64,000 nt of DNA, taken from the NCBI GenBank assembly GCA_029262005.1, contig JAJDAG010000089.1, positions 52,683-116,682 on the forward strand, given 5' to 3'. Below the pieces are notes generated by a model. It was given only the letters and a program-made list of their open reading frames with translations, was not told the origin of the DNA and searched no databases. Origin of the DNA: Candidatus Zhuqueibacterota bacterium. Its GTDB lineage: Bacteria > Zhuqueibacterota > Zhuqueibacteria > Oceanimicrobiales > Oceanimicrobiaceae. Made by a program: the position numbers and the translations under genes. This document shows positions 52,957 to 62,959 of the stretch, in pieces. Each line of letters starts with the position of its first letter. The stretch's first letter is position 1.

Positions 52957-53970
52957 ATGTCTGAAGAATCAAATGAAAAGTCAGTCAAATTATGGCGTTG
53001 GCTGGTCCTGGTTTTTTGTTTTTTAACGCTCCTTTTAGTATTTGTCCTGGTGTTCTGGTGGGGGCTTGAACCGGGCCCCTTCGATGTTGTGAAAAAAGCA
53101 CGTGAACGTGCTCGCAGTTTTAACCATGAGGTGGTTACTGGTTACGTGACCACTAGCACACTCATTGAAATAGCCGGGACACTGCTCGATAAGCCCGGGG
53201 GATATTTGCACAACGATATGTTGAGTCCAGGCGCGCTCATGGATAATATTCCAAGCTGGGAATTGGGTGTGTTGGTGCAAGTTAGGGACTTTGCAAAAGT
53301 GTTGCGCAACGACATCAGCAGGGCACAAACGCAATCTGTGGAAAGCAAAGCCCTGGCTGAGGCCGAACCCAGATTTAATGTGAATAGTAAAAAATGGTTT
53401 TTCCCGCAGGCTGAAAAAGAATATCGTATCGGCATAGGTGGCCTGGAGCGCTACCTTGAAGATTTGACAAAAACTGACAAAACTGATACTCAGTTTTTTT
53501 CCCGTGCGGACAATTTGCGCGATTGGCTCAAGACTGCGGCAAATCGTCTGGGTAGTTTGTCTCAGCGTTTGAGCGCCAGTGTTGGGCAGGCGCGTATTAA
53601 TACTGATCTTGCAGGCGAACCAGACGCGCAGCCCTCCACCCGGCTGGCCAAACATGTTGACGTTAAAACGCCGTGGTTACAAATAGATGATGTTTTTTAT
53701 GAGGCCCGCGGCACTTGCTGGGCGCTTGTTCATTTATTGCGGGCTATTGACTATGATTTTCGTGTGGTGCTTGAAAAGAAAAACGCCCGGCGCAGTTTGC
53801 AGCAGATTATTCGCGAACTGGAAGCGACTCAGCGTTACGTTTGGAGTCCTTACATTCTCAATGGAACTGATTTCGGACTTTTGCCCAATTATTCTTTGGT
53901 GATGTCTTCTTACGTTGCCCGGGCCAATGCTGGCATTATTGATTTGCGTGAGTTGTTGAGCAAAGGTTAG
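52957..53970 (+). CDS. DUF2333-family membrane-anchored protein
   Basis: 337 residues. One N-terminal helix (WLVLVFCFLTLLLVFVLVFWW) preceded by a basic stretch, so a periplasm-facing anchored protein. The DUF2333 pattern is clear: TTSTLIEIAGTLLDKPGGYL, then NDMLSPGALMDNIPSWELGV, LVQVRDFAKVLRNDISRAQT and EPRFNVNSKKWFFPQAEKEY. The family is known mainly from Gammaproteobacteria; function unknown. AAGGA precedes the ATG. It is isolated from its neighbours. Confidence 0.85.
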   Translation: MSEESNEKSVKLWRWLVLVFCFLTLLLVFVLVFWWGLEPGPFDVVKKARERARSFNHEVVTGYVTTSTLIEIAGTLLDKPGGYLHNDMLSPGALMDNIPSWELGVLVQVRDFAKVLRNDISRAQTQSVESKALAEAEPRFNVNSKKWFFPQAEKEYRIGIGGLERYLEDLTKTDKTDTQFFSRADNLRDWLKTAANRLGSLSQRLSASVGQARINTDLAGEPDAQPSTRLAKHVDVKTPWLQIDDVFYEARGTCWALVHLLRAIDYDFRVVLEKKNARRSLQQIIRELEATQRYVWSPYILNGTDFGLLPNYSLVMSSYVARANAGIIDLRELLSKG

Positions 53971-54057
53971 ATTTGATTTTGCGGGAATCTAAGTAACTTA
54001 CATTTCTCACTTCAAGTAGTATCGTTAATTTATTGTTTTTAAATTATTTACTGGAAT

Positions 54058-54244
54058 CCCCTCTCAGGAGGGGACAGCACGACGAACTCGTGCAGAGTTT
54101 GAATCAGGGGTGGGTCCTCAGTACGTGGCTGGCCAACGAACCCACCCCGGTTCAAAGCGCTGAGCGCGATTTGAACCTGCTCTTCCGGCGCGCGTTGCAT
54201 GCTTGGATGGAATTTACACGCAAACTCGCTTCAACCAGAGCGAG
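54058..54244. repeat. Multi-hairpin intergenic element
   Basis: A chain of hairpins: CCCCTC/GAGGGG (54058-54073), GCACGA/TCGTGC (54077-54093), a long imperfect stem TTTGAA..GGGGTGGGT / ACCCACCCC..TTCAAA (54098-54156, 24-nt loop), GCGCT/AGCGC just after, and CTCGCT/AGCGAG (54225-54244). A plus-strand frame over it (from 54033) is low-complexity and not convincing. It looks like a structured repeat (REP-like) or a structured RNA. The flanks 53971-54057 and 54245-54402 show no gene. Confidence 0.5.
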
Positions 54245-54402
54245 AAAACGAAGTGAGAAATGTTAGTAAGTATTACCACTATTAAATATGGCTTGAATCT
54301 GAGGCCAGACAGCCACTTGTTTTCTCTCTAACTTTGCGCTTGATTTCCACTCATATTTGCTTATATTTGGAGGCTAATTAAGTACAGACTTTAGAGTGAA
54401 TA

Positions 54403-54704
54403 TTGTATACTACACGGTTGGATCCTGCGCATCATCAGGATACTGTTCAGGAGTTTCTTCGTTTCTTCAAAATGCCATCGCAGCGGCCAGGCTTTTCATA
54501 TCTGGTACAGCAGCTTGCCGAGTTTGCACGTTTACCGTATGAAAATTTCAGCAGGATAATTACGCTTGGATTGGCAGGCCCCGGCCAGTCGGCTGCCTGA
54601 ATCCATGATGAGTGATCACGCAATTATTCGGCTTGGCGGCATGCTCTTTATCCACCGCATATTGGCTTTTTGGCATAATCCTGATTCCGGTAGTGTTTTA
54701 TAAA
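54403..54704 (+). pseudogene. Decayed N-terminal part of an arylamine N-acetyltransferase/transglutaminase-like gene
   Basis: Three consecutive frames join into one protein-like sequence. Frame 1 (54403-54600) gives FLRFFKMPSQRPGFSYLVQQ, then RLPYENFSRII. Frame 2 (from 54590) gives RLPESMMSDHAIIRLGG. Frame 3 (from about 54640) gives CSLSTAYWLFGIILIPVVFY. The order FENLS-like, then a Gly-Gly-x-Cys site, resembles the N-terminal region of the NAT/transglutaminase fold family. Two frameshifts and loss of the remaining C-terminal part make it a pseudogene. It runs into the DUF4416 gene. The family call is tentative. Confidence 0.4.
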
Positions 54705-55229
54705 ATGGATCCTGCTGCACCCAACCCAGTTAAGTTGTTCATTGGTGCACTTTACACTGAAATGGATTTGTTTGAAAAGGCTGCCGGTGCCCTGCAGGCT
54801 TTGTTTGGCCAAATAGACTATCGCAGTCCGGAGTTTTTATTTGCTGCGTCAGACTATTATAAAACGGAAATGGGTTGGCCGATTTTCCGACGGTTTGTTT
54901 CATTTCAGCAGCTCATTAATCCGGGCGAGTTGGCCGGAATTAAGATTGCGACGAATGAAATTGAAGCAAACTTTGCTGTTTGCGGTGCACGCAAAGTCAA
55001 CCTGGATCCCGGCTACATGGATTTCAATAAAGTCGTTTTGGCTTCAGCCAAGTTCAGCGGCCAGAAGATATACCTGAATGACGGGATTTATGCCGACCCG
55101 ACACTTTGGTTCGAGAAGGGAGAATTCGAGCCTTACGCCTGGGCTTTTCCCGACTTTAAGTCTGGAGAATACAACGCAGCATTCGCTCATATTCGAACGC
55201 TTTATAAAAACAAAATCCGCGTTTCCTGA
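54705..55229 (+). CDS. DUF4416-family protein
   Basis: 174 residues from ATG 54705; a longer frame to 54612 would include pseudogene sequence and is rejected. Family landmarks in order: NPVKLFIGALYTEMDLFEKA, FGQIDYRSPEFLFAASDYY, EMGWPIFRRFVSF, IKIATNEIEANFA, RKVNLDPGYMD, KIYLNDGIYADPTLW and WAFPDFKSGEYNAAF. DUF4416 is a widespread single-domain family of unknown function. It is about 116 bp before pyruvate kinase, in the same direction. Confidence 0.85.
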   Translation: MDPAAPNPVKLFIGALYTEMDLFEKAAGALQALFGQIDYRSPEFLFAASDYYKTEMGWPIFRRFVSFQQLINPGELAGIKIATNEIEANFAVCGARKVNLDPGYMDFNKVVLASAKFSGQKIYLNDGIYADPTLWFEKGEFEPYAWAFPDFKSGEYNAAFAHIRTLYKNKIRVS

Positions 55230-55345
55230 TTTATTAGAGGTGCGATTTTTATCTGTTGTTTGACGAAACACCGATTTACTCGTAAATATGACCATGAATT
55301 TGAACATAATCGCTTTAAGACTGATAATGCCGGGAGCTGATTGAA

Positions 55346-56758
55346 TTGCGAAAGACCAAGATTGTATGCACCATTGGACCTGCCACCGACTCTGAAATCG
55401 CTCTGGGAAAACTTTTTGATGCGGGCATGAACGTTGCCCGGCTTAATTTTTCGCATGGTGATCATAGCAGTCACCTGAAAAATATAAGGCGCATCCGAAA
55501 AGTCAGTGCTGAGAAGAATCAACCGGTTGCCATTTTGCAGGATCTCGCTGGTCCGAAAATCCGCATCGGAGAAATCGAGCCGGGCCCAATTGAGTTGCAA
55601 GTAGGCATGCCGTATATCCTGACTTCTGAAAAAGTAGTTGGCGATGATAAACGTGTTTCAGTTAATCATTCGGCCTTAGTCCAAGAAGTGCAGGCGGGCG
55701 ACCAAATTATGCTTGCGGATGGCTCTGTAGAGTTGCGCGTTGCAGAGGTTAAGGGCAAGGATATCATTTGTGAAGTTGTGATCGGTGGCGAGCTGTCTTC
55801 GCGTAAAGGTATCAATCTGCCGGGGCGGTCGCTCACTATTGCCGCGTTCACAGAAAAGGACAGGGCTGATCTCGAATTTGGCCTTGAGCACGAAGTCGAT
55901 TATGTGGCGATGTCGTTTGTGCGGCGCAAGGAAGATATTGAGCCAATAAGAGAGATAATGCAGCGCAGAAAAAAATACGCGCCAATCATTGCCAAAATTG
56001 AAAAACATGAGGCCGTCGATAATATGGCAGAGATCATTGAAAGCGCGGATGGCATTATGGTCGCCCGCGGTGATCTCGCAGTGGAAACAGCCTTGGAGTC
56101 GGTACCTCTGGTGCAAAAGAGGCTTATTCGTGAGTGCAACAAGGCATGTAAACCCGTAATTACGGCGACGCAAATGCTCAAATCTATGGTGGATAATCCG
56201 CGGCCCACGCGTGCTGAAGCCAATGATGTTGCCAACGCCGTGCTTGACGGCACCGACGCCGTGATGCTTTCCGAGGAAACGACAATTGGCAATTATCCGA
56301 TTGAGGCCGTGGTCACGATGGGCAAAATCATCCTTGCGGCCGAATCGTGCGAGCTGCCTCACTCACACTCTCAAACCAGTAGCGCCAAAGCAACTTCAAT
56401 TCAGCGTGCGGTAAGCCACGCAGCTTTTGAGATGGCAAGGGATTTGAAAGCGGGTGCGATTTTGACGCCAACTCAGTCTGGTAGTACCTCCAGAATGATC
56501 AGCTCGTACCGGCCATTTCGCCCCATCATTGCCTTCAGCCCGGAAGAAAGGACCGTTCGTGCACTTTGCCTGGTTTGGGGCGTGCATCCAATTTTAACAG
56601 AAGGCCATTTACTAGCTGAGGATCTCAGGGAGGAAGCGAGAAAGAAGGCGCTGGAATCTAAACTTGTGAAGTCTGGAGATTTTGTTGTTATAACTGCGGG
56701 TGTACCCATCGGTATGTCCGGAACAACCAATTTGATCATTGCTGAAGTGCTTGAATAG
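55346..56758 (+). CDS. pyk: Pyruvate kinase
   Basis: 470 residues, start codon TTG at 55346 with GGGAG upstream; the protein then begins RKTKIVCTIGPATDS as in other pyruvate kinases. Domain A has NFSHG, AKIEKHEAV with the catalytic Lys and MVARGDLAVE; MLSEETTIGNYPIEAV follows. The B domain sits between DLAGPKIRIG and the next A part, and a C-terminal domain is present, so it is full length. It converts phosphoenolpyruvate and ADP to pyruvate and ATP. Enolase, the preceding glycolytic step, is 263 bp downstream on the same strand. Confidence 0.96.
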   Translation: MRKTKIVCTIGPATDSEIALGKLFDAGMNVARLNFSHGDHSSHLKNIRRIRKVSAEKNQPVAILQDLAGPKIRIGEIEPGPIELQVGMPYILTSEKVVGDDKRVSVNHSALVQEVQAGDQIMLADGSVELRVAEVKGKDIICEVVIGGELSSRKGINLPGRSLTIAAFTEKDRADLEFGLEHEVDYVAMSFVRRKEDIEPIREIMQRRKKYAPIIAKIEKHEAVDNMAEIIESADGIMVARGDLAVETALESVPLVQKRLIRECNKACKPVITATQMLKSMVDNPRPTRAEANDVANAVLDGTDAVMLSEETTIGNYPIEAVVTMGKIILAAESCELPHSHSQTSSAKATSIQRAVSHAAFEMARDLKAGAILTPTQSGSTSRMISSYRPFRPIIAFSPEERTVRALCLVWGVHPILTEGHLLAEDLREEARKKALESKLVKSGDFVVITAGVPIGMSGTTNLIIAEVLE

Positions 56759-56788
56759 TGTCTGACCAAAAACTCGAAGAGTTCTTTC

Positions 56789-56856
56789 ATTCCGGCTTTC
56801 TTGTATGCCGGAATCTCATTGTTTGAGCAGGGGATCCCGCACAAATGATCGCGGGA
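56789..56856. repeat. Two REP-like hairpins between pyk and eno
   Basis: ATTCCGGC (56789-56796) / GCCGGAAT (56807-56814) and TCCCGC (56835-56840) / GCGGGA (56851-56856). The paired, GC-rich stems in an AT-rich gap are typical of scattered REP-type sequences, but no second copy is seen in the window. Confidence 0.45.
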
Positions 56857-56979
56857 ATGACTGCGCGGGCGTGTTTTAGCTCAAACACTAAATAATCAAA
56901 TGTTACTTTGTTGAAGTTTTTTGGGAAACAACTATTTCGAATTCATAACACCCCGTGTTGAGTGCGGGCGCGCATCTGA

Positions 56980-58305
<1,326 letters not shown>

Positions 58306-58534
58306 ATCAGATAATCGCTTATCGAAGCAATACTCTCAAGGTTTTGGTCGTCTTCACGCAGGCAGGAATGAATAAGTCTGGTGCTAAAATCGAATTTTGA
58401 AAAACGTCAAGGCCTTGGGGGGATTGCTTGAAAAACCCAGTTGTTCTTACTTCAGAAGTCATGATTGCCGGTCGAAGTCGAGCCCTTACCAGAAACCTCA
58501 TTTTAAACAAACGAAAAAATTTAAGTCACATCAA

Positions 58535-59737
58535 ATGCCACCAAAACAACCGACAGTTCTACTCGTTGACGATGAAGAAATGGTTACGACAACACTTTCT
58601 GCTTACCTGACATTGGAAACAGATTATCATATTTTAACCTACCAGTCGCCGACCCAAGCACTGCGGTATCTGCAACGAAGCCCTGTGGATTTGGTTATTA
58701 CTGATTTTCTGATGCCGGAAATGGATGGGCTGCATTTTCTATTCGAAGTTCAGAAACTCTATCCTGAGATGCCGATTATCCTGTTGACCGGTTACGCCGA
58801 CAAACGCAGTGCAATCAAAGCCATCAATGAAGTGAATCTGTTTCAATATGTGGAAAAACCGTGGGACAACGAACACATGAAGCTCATAATTCGTAATGCT
58901 TTGCGCCACAAAACGCTCAAAGCCGTGCTTCAATCGAAAATAAGTGAGTTGAATGGCCTGCTGCGTGAGCGTGAGAAGTTGATGCAGCAGCATGAGATGC
59001 TGCGGGAGGAGTTGGCGCTGGCAAGGGAGGTTCAGCAGAGTATGCTGCCCGGGTATTTCCCAGAGCATCCGCATCTTCAATTTGTAGCACATTACCACCC
59101 GGCGCTTGAAATCGGTGGCGACTTTTATGATACCATCCCGCTGGCCGACGGTAAAATAGGCGTGCTCATCGCCGATGTAACGGGGCATGGTATTCAGGCA
59201 GCGCTGATTACGGTTTTACTCAAATCGGCATTTGCCGAGTGGCGCGATGAAGAAATTAGCCCGCGTGATATGTTGGTTGCTTTTAACACGCTTTTGTTTC
59301 GGGTATTACCGACCAATATTTTTGTAGCAGCTTTAATTCTGGTTTTGGATTCTGAAACGAATGCGTGTCAACTTGCGAACAGTGGCATCCCGCATCCTTT
59401 CCACGTGAAAAGAAATGCCGGAGAAGTTCAGCGTATTCCCGCCAATGGCCTCTTGCTCGGCATTGCTGACGAAGACACTTTCATGCCTGGAGAGGAAAGA
59501 ACTTTCCAGCTTGAGCGTGGGGACAAACTGTTGTTCTACACCGATGGATTGAGTGAAATTGAGGGTCAGGATCAACGCCAGTTTGAAAATCAAATAGTAC
59601 CGATTCTGCTAAAAACCCTGGATTTACCGGCTGGCAGAGCCTTGGAGGCCCTGGAAAAATCGGCAAGAGCATTCAGTAAACCCGGCCACAACTGGGACGA
59701 TATGACCCTGCTGGCGATTGAAGTAACCTCGGAATAG
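58535..59737 (+). CDS. Response regulator with PP2C/SpoIIE-type phosphatase output (RsbU-like)
   Basis: 400 residues from ATG 58535; the extended frame to 58397 does not continue the receiver domain. Receiver domain 1-125: VDDEE, phosphoacceptor Asp57 in VITDFLMPEMDG, LLTGYAD and VEKPWD. A coiled-coil linker (about 130-170) leads to a PP2C domain with GGDFYD, ADVTGHGIQAA, LFYTDGLSE and NWDDMTLLAI. Proteins of this kind dephosphorylate anti-anti-sigma factors in partner-switching pathways; no partner is nearby. It converges with the VWA lipoprotein gene, the stops being 5 bp apart. Confidence 0.9.
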   Translation: MPPKQPTVLLVDDEEMVTTTLSAYLTLETDYHILTYQSPTQALRYLQRSPVDLVITDFLMPEMDGLHFLFEVQKLYPEMPIILLTGYADKRSAIKAINEVNLFQYVEKPWDNEHMKLIIRNALRHKTLKAVLQSKISELNGLLREREKLMQQHEMLREELALAREVQQSMLPGYFPEHPHLQFVAHYHPALEIGGDFYDTIPLADGKIGVLIADVTGHGIQAALITVLLKSAFAEWRDEEISPRDMLVAFNTLLFRVLPTNIFVAALILVLDSETNACQLANSGIPHPFHVKRNAGEVQRIPANGLLLGIADEDTFMPGEERTFQLERGDKLLFYTDGLSEIEGQDQRQFENQIVPILLKTLDLPAGRALEALEKSARAFSKPGHNWDDMTLLAIEVTSE

Positions 59738-59742
59738 CGAAA

Positions 59743-60759
59743 TTATTCGTCTAGATTGATACTGCCCTCAATCACAAAACGAATGGGCATCGGTGACTGG
59801 ATTGGCTGCATATTTCTGGTATAAGTCACGTTGTAGACGTTGGTAATTTCACGCGAAAACCTCTGAAAAACCGACTGTAGAATTGTCAGTGAATTGGCTG
59901 ATTTTGAAACACCACTGACTGCAAGTTCCGTCAATATTTGACTGTCGAGGTTTCCTTTCCCGGTCAAACCAATTGTAAAACTCTTAATATCCGACCCGGT
60001 CAATTGTGTGATTACATCGCTGGATGAAATGCCGGAGAAGTTGTCGGCACCATCTGTAAATGTGACCAGGGCTTTGCCATCCACCGTTACGCCATTTAAA
60101 ATATTGATGCCCTGCGCCATAGCATCGTACAGTGCTGTGCTGTTTGCACCCTGATCGAGATTTTTGATGAACTGTTCAACCGCAGCAATATTGGTGGTTA
60201 ATGGCATGGTCTCAATGGCTGATGAGAAAACCACCAGACCTATTTGCGCGTCAGGAATATTCTCATTGATGATTTGCACAAACTCTGTAGCAAATTGCTT
60301 TAATGATACAAAATCTTCCCCTAAAGAACCGCTGATATCGAGCACAAGAACAACGGCAATTTTGGTCAGTGCTTTATGGTCGTGGCTGAATTCCGCATCA
60401 TTAATCCAAATACGATTTTCGCGTTTCTCTTCCACTACAATGGCGTTGTTTGATTCGATGACATAATTGCCCAAAGAATCTGCAAGGCTGATGTTTTTTA
60501 TTTTGATAGTCACTTGTTGCGCTGCCACGGTTGTTTCGATTGAAGCAAAAGAAACATTGGCAACATCGGAAGAATCGGCATTAAATTGAAAGACCGGACT
60601 GGAACCCGTGCTGTTTGTGTAGTCGCCCCAGACAGTAAATTTGTTGGTTTGCTTCCGCGTTTCGCCCGGGGCCAGAATATTGTCACTGTCATTGCATGCC
60701 CAAAAAAATAATGGCACAATTGACAAGGCGACCAGTAATGTTGAAATAGATTTTAGCAT
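59743..60759 (-). CDS. Lipoprotein with von Willebrand factor A domain
   Basis: 338 residues from ATG 60759, preceded by GGAGGGTGA. Lipobox FFWAC at Cys22, then a Thr/Ser-rich region and a VWA domain (about 150-310) with MIDAS VLVLDISGSLGED and FTDGADN. A surface or periplasmic adhesion-like or metal-binding scaffold is likely; partner unknown. The SRPBCC gene lies 54 bp upstream on the same strand. The gene ends 5 bp from the stop of the convergent phosphatase gene. Confidence 0.85.
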   Translation of the reverse strand: MLKSISTLLVALSIVPLFFWACNDSDNILAPGETRKQTNKFTVWGDYTNSTGSSPVFQFNADSSDVANVSFASIETTVAAQQVTIKIKNISLADSLGNYVIESNNAIVVEEKRENRIWINDAEFSHDHKALTKIAVVLVLDISGSLGEDFVSLKQFATEFVQIINENIPDAQIGLVVFSSAIETMPLTTNIAAVEQFIKNLDQGANSTALYDAMAQGINILNGVTVDGKALVTFTDGADNFSGISSSDVITQLTGSDIKSFTIGLTGKGNLDSQILTELAVSGVSKSANSLTILQSVFQRFSREITNVYNVTYTRNMQPIQSPMPIRFVIEGSINLDE

Positions 60760-60813
60760 CTCACCCTCCTTAGTACGAATAAAACTATAAATGACTTGTG
60801 TGTAGAGCAAGGG

Positions 60814-61299
60814 TTATGCCCCTTTTAATTTGTTCCCAGTTTCCAGAAAATAGTTCATAGATTTTTCCCAGAAGAACATAGCCTTTGCAAATGCTTCTTC
60901 GGTAAAGCCATCGACGAATTCATTTCCAGCAGGCGTGATGCCGGTGTATGAATAGGAAATATCTACAAATGAACTTTTCTCATTTTTCGCTGTCACCGCA
61001 ATTTTCAAAACACAGATCCTGGATTGATGCGTAAACCGGGTGAATTCAACCTCGCGTGTTTTGCAATTATGCCTGGTGACGATCCAGATGGTATCCGCCT
61101 CCCCTGCGTGCTCTGTACTGAAGACGGCCCCCTCTTCAATCAAACCGGATTCGGAATAAACCATGCGATAGTCCCAACCATCCAACCACTCAGTTTCGCG
61201 CACAGGGCAGAGCAGGGGGAATACGGTTTCCGGTGTCGCATTAATTGTTTGGCGATATTCCCTGGTTATTCTCTGGGACTTAAATGGGCTATAATCCAT
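60814..61299 (-). CDS. SRPBCC-fold (polyketide cyclase/START-like) protein
   Basis: 161 residues. INATPETVFPLLCPVRETEWLDGWDYRMVY and the later VDISYSYTGITPAGNEF follow the START/SRPBCC pattern: a helix-grip fold with a ligand cavity. Such proteins bind hydrophobic ligands or act as cyclase-like enzymes; the ligand is unknown. AGGAGA precedes the ATG. It is 54 bp upstream of the VWA lipoprotein and probably co-transcribed. Confidence 0.75.
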   Translation of the reverse strand: MDYSPFKSQRITREYRQTINATPETVFPLLCPVRETEWLDGWDYRMVYSESGLIEEGAVFSTEHAGEADTIWIVTRHNCKTREVEFTRFTHQSRICVLKIAVTAKNEKSSFVDISYSYTGITPAGNEFVDGFTEEAFAKAMFFWEKSMNYFLETGNKLKGA

Positions 61300-61701
61300 T
61301 AATATTTTCTCCTACCATTCCTTGTATTATATTTGCATTCGTGTGATTGGAGTTTCGCATCTTGCGACCATTTATTATTACAATTTTTGGGTGTAAATTT
61401 GTCTGCGCACTCAAATTCACACTACTACAAATTTAGAAAAAAGATTCCCGTGTGCAAGAACAAAAACAGACTTTAAAAGTTGTTTCTATAAATATGAGGA
61501 CTGTTTTTTTATTATCCAGTCGCAGTGCGGGTGGCGTTGCTTATTTTAGCTCGACACTTGACTTTACTTGTCATTATATGTAGATTTATCGGCAAATATG
61601 AGGTTGTTTGATATGAACCCATCTGACAGCCGTCATCTCTGGCAAAATGACCAGAATAATGTTGTATAGGGACTTTACTTACAAAGAGGTAGGAGGATAT
61701 T
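61300..61701. other. Intergenic, divergent promoter region
   Basis: 402 bp between divergent genes, A/T-rich. It must hold promoters for both, but no clear boxes or repeats could be assigned. Confidence 0.4.
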
Positions 61702-62886
61702 ATGCAGATTAAACATACGATTCTTGTCGCTTTGATTTTGTTTTGTATGACCGGTGTCACCCGGGCATTGCAAGAGAGTACGACCATCGTTGCCGCTGAC
61801 TCGGAGGTTGCCGATGGCCTTGATCTGCATGCTGTTAGTGAAATTTTTAAGGATGCGGAAAATCTCGAGGAGTTTGAGAAAATACTCAACCAAAGTGAAA
61901 ATGGCGTCAACAACATCGATCTGGATGGCAACGGTGAAGTTGACTATATTCGGGTTCTTGAAGAAGTGGCTGAGGGCACCCATGTGATCGTCCTGCAAGT
62001 GCAACTATCTGAAGATGAATATCAGGATGTGGCGACAATTGAGGTCGAGCAGACCGGAAAAGATGCATACAACATGCAGGTGCACGGCAATGAAGATGTT
62101 TATGGTCCCGATTATTACGTCGCGCCTACACATGTACATATTCATACCTGGCCAATTGTTGGTTGGATGTACAGGCCATATTATCGCCCGTATCGCTCTG
62201 CTTTTTATTTTGGCGTTTATCCCCGTTGGTGGCGTCCGTGGCGGCCTGTGCACGTGAATGTCTATCGCACCCGGCATGTTCACGTTACCCGTAGAGCCAA
62301 TTTTTCAGTAAGAAAGACGAGCAGGGTTACGACGGTTCACAAAGTGAAATATAAGCCGCGCTCGTCAACAGTTGTTACCAAAAGAACGCGGCGCACAACA
62401 ACCGGCTCAGGACTGAAGACCACAAGGTCAAAGACAACGATTAAAAAGACATCTCCCGGTAAAACAACGACGGTAAAGAAAGGTAGTGCCAGCATTACCA
62501 ACCCGAAAACCGGAAAGACCGCAACAGTAAAAGCCGGTAGGAAAAAGACAACAGATGGCCAGACGACGCGGGTAAAAAAGGGTGCCAGTGCCAGCGTCTC
62601 TAACCCGAAAACAGGAAAAACAACAACAGTAAAAGCGGGGGAAAAAACGGTTAAGAATCCGAAGACCGGAAAAAGCAAAGTTGTGAAAGGGAAGTCGAAA
62701 ACCACGCGGAACGCTAAAACCGGAAAAAGCAAAACAGTTCGAAAAAAAGAGAAGAAGGTTTCAAAGCCTAACAAGGGTGTGAAAAAAGGTGGCAAGAAAA
62801 CAGCCCGAAAAAAAACCGGCAAAAAGGGCGGTGGTAAGAGCGGCGTTCAAAAAGGCGGTAGAGGCAAAGGCAAAAGGCGGCCTTAG
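61702..62886 (+). CDS. Exported protein with Lys-rich (histone H1-like) repeat tail
   Basis: 394 residues. AGGAGG precedes the ATG. Signal peptide (TILVALILFCMTGVTRALQ). An N-terminal domain (about 25-130) contains NIDLDGNGEVDYIRVLEE, an EF-hand-like loop; a Tyr/Pro/Trp-rich band follows (about 150-185, MYRPYYRPYRSAFYFGVYPR). The last 190 residues are nearly all Lys, Arg, Thr, Gly and Ser, with four NPKTGK/NAKTGK units (PKTGKTATVKAG, PKTGKTTTVKAG, PKTGKSKVVKG, AKTGKSKTVRK). Such proteins may bind DNA, polysaccharide or polyanions at the cell surface; function unknown. It is 73 bp before the nucleoside phosphorylase gene. Confidence 0.75.
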   Translation: MQIKHTILVALILFCMTGVTRALQESTTIVAADSEVADGLDLHAVSEIFKDAENLEEFEKILNQSENGVNNIDLDGNGEVDYIRVLEEVAEGTHVIVLQVQLSEDEYQDVATIEVEQTGKDAYNMQVHGNEDVYGPDYYVAPTHVHIHTWPIVGWMYRPYYRPYRSAFYFGVYPRWWRPWRPVHVNVYRTRHVHVTRRANFSVRKTSRVTTVHKVKYKPRSSTVVTKRTRRTTTGSGLKTTRSKTTIKKTSPGKTTTVKKGSASITNPKTGKTATVKAGRKKTTDGQTTRVKKGASASVSNPKTGKTTTVKAGEKTVKNPKTGKSKVVKGKSKTTRNAKTGKSKTVRKKEKKVSKPNKGVKKGGKKTARKKTGKKGGGKSGVQKGGRGKGKRRP

Positions 62887-62959
62887 AAATCGCTAAACTA
62901 TTTCTTCAACTTCAGTATTGAGTGGTTCAGCTTATTTGTAAATAAAACGAGTTCAATGA

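Noticed and set aside
52707..52964. 85-residue plus-strand frame in the gap before DUF2333
   Set aside because: Low-complexity Phe/Val/Cys composition, no ribosome site, overlaps the DUF2333 start.
54033..54266. 77-residue plus-strand frame
   Set aside because: It spans the multi-hairpin element, is full of Arg/Ser/Leu from the stems, and has no ribosome site.
62337..62822. Long antisense frame rich in Phe/Val/Pro
   Set aside because: It is the complement of the Lys/Thr/Gly-rich repeat tail of the exported protein; composition explains the open frame.
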